NCBI GenBank assembly: GCA_905178155.1
Contig: CAJINV010000002.1
Coordinates: 6,974,743-7,038,742 of the forward strand
Reading direction: 5' to 3'
DNA length: 64,000 bases
Source: Amoebophrya sp. A120
Taxonomy: Eukaryota; Sar; Dinophyceae; Syndiniales; Amoebophryaceae
Below, piece by piece: positions 59,532-64,000 of this stretch (the stretch's first letter is position 1; every line of letters starts with the position of its first letter). The notes under the pieces are model-generated. The model saw only the letters and a program-made list of their open reading frames with translations. It ran no database searches and was not told the DNA's origin. The position numbers were made by a program, and so were the translations under genes.

Positions 59532-61753
59532 ATGCCCGCAGCGGACGACGATATTGATCCGACGCACCACGGTGGTATCACCGTAGAGGTCGAGCGATGC
59601 AGGGATTGCGGCAATCACCAGTGGTGCAGCAACCACCGCGAGGAGCAGTACGAAGAATACGAGGAGAAAGTCAAATCTGCAATTCTGACGAAATTGGCCG
59701 GCGGTCCCGACATCCGGATCGAGGTGAACCCCGGTCCGAAGGCGATCGGTATGTGTAGATTTTGCTTTTTTCCTAATCGAAGTTTGTGATGCGAGAAATC
59801 GAGGAGGCAAGCGAAGCTGCCATTTTCATTTTGAGTAACAGGCGGAACCAAAAAAAGAAATGACGCGCCGTCCTTACATCATTCTGTTCTCCTCGCGCCA
59901 GGTATGGACGTCCGCGAGTCGCAGCACAAGAAGGGTTTTTTCCAAGCGATGGTGAAGAACCCGATTAACAACAAGTACCTTCCGGACGTGTCCTTCTGTT
60001 ACCCCCGGATCGGTTCCTTCGAGGTCACGGTGATGCGCGGGGGCGTCAGGAACAACCCGACGAGGTCCATTGTCTTCAGCAAGTTAAAGGCGAAGCGGTG
60101 GCCGAACCCGGAGTGGGTCGCGGAAAAGGTGGTGGAGGTGGTGAACAACAAACTCGGCGGCTTCGGACCGGACAGCTCGCTTGCCATGTCGCCAAACCTG
60201 AACAAGAGGTTGCCGAAGACGACCGAAGAGCTGATCAAATACGTGATGGAGAAGTACTTCTCCATGCTGTCTGCCTTCCGCGAGTACGACGGCAACAGCG
60301 ACGGGCTGTTGACGAAAACCGAGTTCGTGGACGCGCTGCGGTCCTGCGGGCTGGAGCAATTGACGAAGGGGGAGATCGCGAAGTTGTGGCAGATGGCGGA
60401 CGGCAAGACAGAGGTCGATTTAGCGACCGGGGAGCTTGTGTCGAAGATGTCGCACCGGCACTTTGGCCGCGTGTTTGAGCGGTTTCTGCCGCACCACGAG
60501 CATTTTGTCGGGTTGAGTCCGAAATCCTTGAAGTCGACGAGAACACCCGGTGGCATGGGAGGAAGCTCGTCCCCAAGCACAAGGAAAAATTCAGGTACAT
60601 CACGAGCGAACGACTTATTTGGATTTTTTGTGTTGCACGATTATAATTATCTTAGAGATTGACCCGCTCCATCTTTTATCTCTTTGGGTTGTTTTCGCAT
60701 ATCGATGTCGTATCCTGTTCCCCGATCATCAAATTCAAAACCACATTATCAATATCTAACACCAGACGGCATCCTCGGGCAAGAGGGGGCTCACGCCCAG
60801 GACCTGATTGACGACGTGGTGCTCGGTTCGCACCCACTGAGCCCGAAGAACTCCCGGCCGAGCAGCCCGAAAATCGTCCGTCGCGGGAGCAGCAACTCCA
60901 GAGCCTCACTGGCGGGCCACAAGCCGTCGATTTCCCAGTTGTCCCGAATGAAAGAAGTGCAGGACATGCCGCTGGAGCAGTGCACGCCGGACTTGATTTA
61001 TCCCACGAAAAAAGTGTTACAGTTACACATTTGTTGTCAATTCAGCAGCACAAATTTCTCTGCATGAGAGAAAACTTGCAATGCAGAAATCCTAAGGGAA
61101 AACGCCTATGAAACTACGAAGCTCCTATGCATATCCGACATGACAGAGCTGGTCTGTCTTGCTTGGCCTGCAACACAATGTGTAACTGTAGCACTTTTTT
61201 TCTTGCGATATGATTCGGGCGAAGATTTTGGCGAGAACGGGGTCGTTGACGAACGCGTTCAAGCAATTTGACGAGAACGGGGACGTATGAACTGCAAAAG
61301 TGTCTGGGTCTGGATGAAGAATGCAGGTGTGTCATGCTTGTCTGGCATGACTTGAGAATTTGTGTTGCATAGGCACGAAAAGGCCTTCTTACCTGTCATG
61401 CAAAAACGCAGTTTGCCATGCGGAATACGTAAGACATGGCAGCCAAAAAATTTGTCATGCATAGCTCCGTATTGCAGTGCGTCTATCATTCACTTTTAGC
61501 ATTACAAGTTTCCAGACCCAGACATATTTGCAATGCATAGGACGGACAGATCAACGCGGACGAGTTTGAAAGGCGGATGCCGTTTGTGCTGGGGGTGAAA
61601 TCCGTGCCAGACCGGGTCATGGAGGACTTGTTCGAAACCTTCGACAAGGATTTGTCGGGCAAGATCGAACTGAACGAGTTCCTGTCCGAAGAGTGCTTCA
61701 CCGACGCGCACGCACTGCAGCAGAAGTTTCTGCAGCAGTTTGTCATGTCGTAA
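59532..61753 (+). CDS. Selenoprotein-W-like (Rdx) domain fused to EF-hands (5 exons)
   Basis: The exons are 59532-59748, 59902-60594, 60766-60998, 61216-61285 and 61545-61753, 473 residues. The N-terminal part has VEVERCRDCGNH with C23-x-x-C26, a helix, and RIGSFEVTV (110-114 is GSFEV). This CxxC...G.FEV layout is that of the Rdx thioredoxin-like fold of SelW/SelT/SelH proteins, with Cys in place of selenocysteine. The C-terminal part carries EF-hand loops at about 202-213 (YDGNSDGLLTKTEF), 400-411 (FDENGDGQINADEF) and 437-448 (FDKDLSGKIELNEF), and a degenerate loop near 235. A Ser/Pro/Arg-rich linker (about 300-370) joins them. Introns at 59749 and 60595 are GT-AG, and 60999 and 61286 are introners, the latter cutting the middle of an EF-hand loop. 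Redox plus Ca2+ sensing is an inference. Confidence 0.75.
60999..61215 (+). mobile_element. Introner element (AAAAAAGTGTTACAGTTACAC arms, 217 nt)
   Basis: It starts TATCCCACGAAAAAAGTGTT and ends with the near complement, finishing TTTTTTTCTTGCGATA. TGATT is duplicated exactly on both sides. Removal gives CTPDLI followed by RAKILARTGSL in frame. Confidence 0.85.
61286..61544 (+). mobile_element. Introner element, GTCTGGGTCTGGA family (259 nt), inside an EF-hand loop
   Basis: It starts TATGAACTGCAAAAGTGTCT then GGGTCTGGA, and ends TCCAGACCCAGACATATTTG then CAATGCATA. GGACG is duplicated exactly. Excision rebuilds the Ca2+-binding loop DENGDGQINADEF, with the join inside the sixth-position Gly codon. 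Internal GTCATGC and GCATGAC are present. Confidence 0.88.
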
Positions 61754-62590
61754 CAACGCCGCGTAAGGAAGATAACCATTGGTCTTGTGATGTGCCAGAA
61801 GTTCTTCAGAGTATGCTCGTCGTGCTCTTTCCGCAGGTTGTCGCGGAGGTCAGCTTGACAGATTGACTTCATAGATGACAGTTTGACTTTACGTTTGCTG
61901 CTTCAATGAGTTTCAATTTTAGCATTAGCAATGTTAGATTTGGTATAGCTTGTCACAATTTCACTTTCACACAGCCTTTTTGTCGTTTCGCAATCATCGT
62001 AGGTATGTCGTAGAATTTTTCACTTTTTCTGGTAGATTTTGCACAAACAAATTTCAATTTACACTTTTATCAACAGTTGGCATCCGTTTCGTTCGAGGAG
62101 TAAAAAAACTGGTTTGTAAAATATGCATATTGGCGCACTTGAATTTAGATTTACATTAGACAAAGAAATCCACTTCAACAGTTTTCTCTATTGGGCTTGT
62201 TGTTTCAGATGAGATTATCTTCATCATGTATACCATTGAACAAAAACTTCGAAAACAATCTTCACTGGAGCTGTGTACGTAACCAGCAAGGCAGCTTGCT
62301 CGCCTCTCCGCACGCAACTAGGTGTTTGCTTTTTGATGTCAGTACTGGAAGGATCAGATAGCTGGTCATACGAATCCGGTTGTATGCATATGCTACACAA
62401 ACACAAGCACAAGTGCTCACCCGAGAGAAGTACAAGGAGCGAGCTTACAACAATTTCAATTTGATGGGCCACCATCAACTACCTGGTCGTGCTTCTTTTT
62501 TGTGCGTCAACCAATATGATCCCCAGCATGTTGCCCATCACGTGCAAGAAACTGGCCTAAGAAGCGCCGTCCCATAACAACATCAACAAG
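61754..62590. other. Intergenic, about 840 bp, AT-rich, nothing recognised
   Basis: Only short frames are seen, with no inverted-repeat arms, RNA genes or GC-rich island. It probably holds the 3' flank of the EF-hand gene and the promoter of the coiled-coil gene. Confidence 0.5.
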
Positions 62591-64000
62591 ATGATGGAAG
62601 CTGCGTCCTGGGGTCTCCGCATGGCGGAGGAGCGCCGTGACCGTTTGAAGTCTTTTGATTTCCGGAAACAGGTGGAGCTGGACTACAACATCGAGTGCGA
62701 GAAACATTTAATCCCGCAACTCGACCAGTTGCTCATTGCTTTCGGGGGGATAGGCGGAGGCGGTACATCCAATGGGCCTTCACTCACAGCCGGTGGGTCC
62801 TTCCATTCCGACCCACAGCAAAACCTCAACCCGCTGCTGCAAAACCCGCGAGTGCGGGAGTGGACGGAAACTTTGATCAATTTTCTCGTCCGCGCCAACA
62901 TCGACATCGCTTTTCAAGTGATTGAAGAAGACCTCACGTATTGTAAGATCATGGAACATATGCATTGCAAAAGTATCGTGCTCGTACTAATTGCAGATAT
63001 GCATGACAAATTCAATTTTCTACCTGAAATAGCATGACAAATTCAATTTTTTTCTTTGGAAAATTATTTGTAATGCATTTTATACTAGTACGATACTCTT
63101 GCACAGGATAGAACAACAATTGAGGGAGACCATCGAGCACTTGATCGCGTTACAAACGGAGTACTTCAAGGAGATTTCGTCTCTCAGGAACAAATACCTG
63201 CAGCAGTTGGACGAAAAAGCGAACATTTTCAACCCGGAAAAGTTCAACAACGAGGAGCAGTTGTACGTCCAGGAGATGGCCGAAGCGTGGAAAGCGTTAC
63301 CGGATTTCGAGAAGCACCGGGCACTGTTCCTGGATCCGAAGGAGGAGTGGCAGCAGCGGCTGAGGCCGTTATCGTTGCGGAATGACGACGAGAGCTCGCC
63401 GAACGGGGTTGGTGGTGGAGCGGGTGGGGCTGGAAGTCAAAAGAGTCTTCCTGTCCTCTCCAAACCCTACGAAGTCGACGCTTTGCCCTGGTTTTTCGAC
63501 GTGAACGGCGGGCATTTGGGGAAGAAAATTCAGGAGTTGTGCGCTCTCATGGTGGCGCACCGGGTGAAAGAGATACGAGCGCGGGATAAGGAAATGGAGG
63601 AGGCGGCGCGGAAGGCCAGGATGGCAAAGGACGACGAAGCGGTGCCTAGTTCGATGATGGACGAAAACTTGATGAAGGAAACACTGGAGGAGAACAAGTA
63701 TAAGTAACGGTTTTCGTTTTTTTATTGTGTTCTGTTCTGGTCCTGGTGTAGTTCTTTGTTCCGCTAAGAAAAGTACGTTTCTTTGTTGCATCTTTGTCGT
63801 CTCGGAGCTGCACATACGACAACAACTCACACCAAAAACAGGCGCCTCCAGAAGGAGAACCGAGAGCTCAAAGCGCAAAACGCAGACAAGGATGAGGAAA
63901 TTGCAAATTTGCAGAAGCTTCTGGAGGAACAGTCTAAAAGGATAGAAGAACTTTCCCTGGAAAACGAAGAGTTGAAGCAGAGCTCACGACGGAACTCGAC
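62591..64000 (+). CDS. Coiled-coil protein of unknown function, 5' part (runs off the window)
   Basis: The exons are 62591-62958, 63116-63697 and 63842 to beyond 64000. The translated part is about 369 residues: a basic helix (MAEERRDRLKSFDFRKQVEL), a Gly/Ser linker, a helical domain (NPRVREWTETLINFLVRANI), then a long helical stretch (QQLRETIEHLIALQTEYFKE onward), and from 63842 a heptad-rich coiled coil (KRLQKENRELKAQ and LEEQSKRIEELSLENEELK). The first intron is an introner; the second (63698-63841) is a GT-AG intron in phase 2. Two adjacent Met codons open the frame and the first is used. The architecture suggests a cytoskeletal or scaffold protein, but no family is recognised. Confidence 0.7.
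62959..63115 (+). mobile_element. Introner element, GTATCGTACTCG-arm family (157 nt)
   Basis: It starts TATGCATTGCAAAAGTATCG and ends with the partial complement CGATACTCTTGCACAGGATA. GAACA is duplicated exactly. Removal gives YCKIMEQQLRETIEHL, one continuous helix. Two internal GCATGACAAATTCAATTTT copies are present. Confidence 0.85.

Overview
This looks like nuclear DNA of a protist. The genes are long, broken by spliceosomal-type introns, rich in low-complexity acidic, Ser/Ala and His/Gln stretches, and have no bacterial operon signals. Every gene supported with confidence lies on the + strand, so the 64 kb reads as one unidirectional array, as is known for dinoflagellates. Many introns are short inverted-repeat elements with target-site duplications and non-canonical splice boundaries (introner elements). 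From memory of the literature, this combination best fits a parasitic dinoflagellate of the Amoebophrya (Syndiniales) type. The placement is an inference; no marker gene in the window proves it.

Layout: a GC-rich island (about 70-1050); a single-exon AAAP-family amino-acid transporter (1472-5224); about 4 kb without a recognisable gene, including a second GC-rich island; a large low-complexity protein of unknown function (9266-15489, 3 exons); about 6.5 kb AT-rich and apparently gene-poor; a repeat cluster (about 21850-26180) with copies of one 5' exon, two repeat-bearing elements and a minus-strand gene fragment; the complete member of that exon family (24650-29230); an unknown Ser/Glu-rich protein (29595-32269); GC-rich island C; an EF-hand-like unknown (34567-36349); a DUF445-type membrane protein (37212-40207, 7 exons); GC-rich island D; an M1 aminopeptidase/leukotriene A4 hydrolase-like enzyme (42555-44876); GC-rich island E; a small disordered protein (47434-48471); a very large DEAD-box RNA helicase (49023-55854); GC-rich island F; a selenoprotein-W-like (Rdx) plus EF-hand protein (59532-61753); and the 5' part of a coiled-coil protein that runs off the window (62591-64000).

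The genes do not form a pathway. The strongest biology is in the introns. Thirteen insertions within plus-strand genes, and one more in a minus-strand fragment, can be removed exactly to restore reading frames. Nearly all begin TAT and end ATA (or close), carry longer family-specific terminal inverted repeats, are flanked by 4-6 bp direct repeats, and share an internal core close to GCATGACAAATTT. They coexist with ordinary GT-AG introns of roughly 125-220 nt that lack these features. Exon boundaries were derived by hand from frame and motif continuity, not from transcripts.
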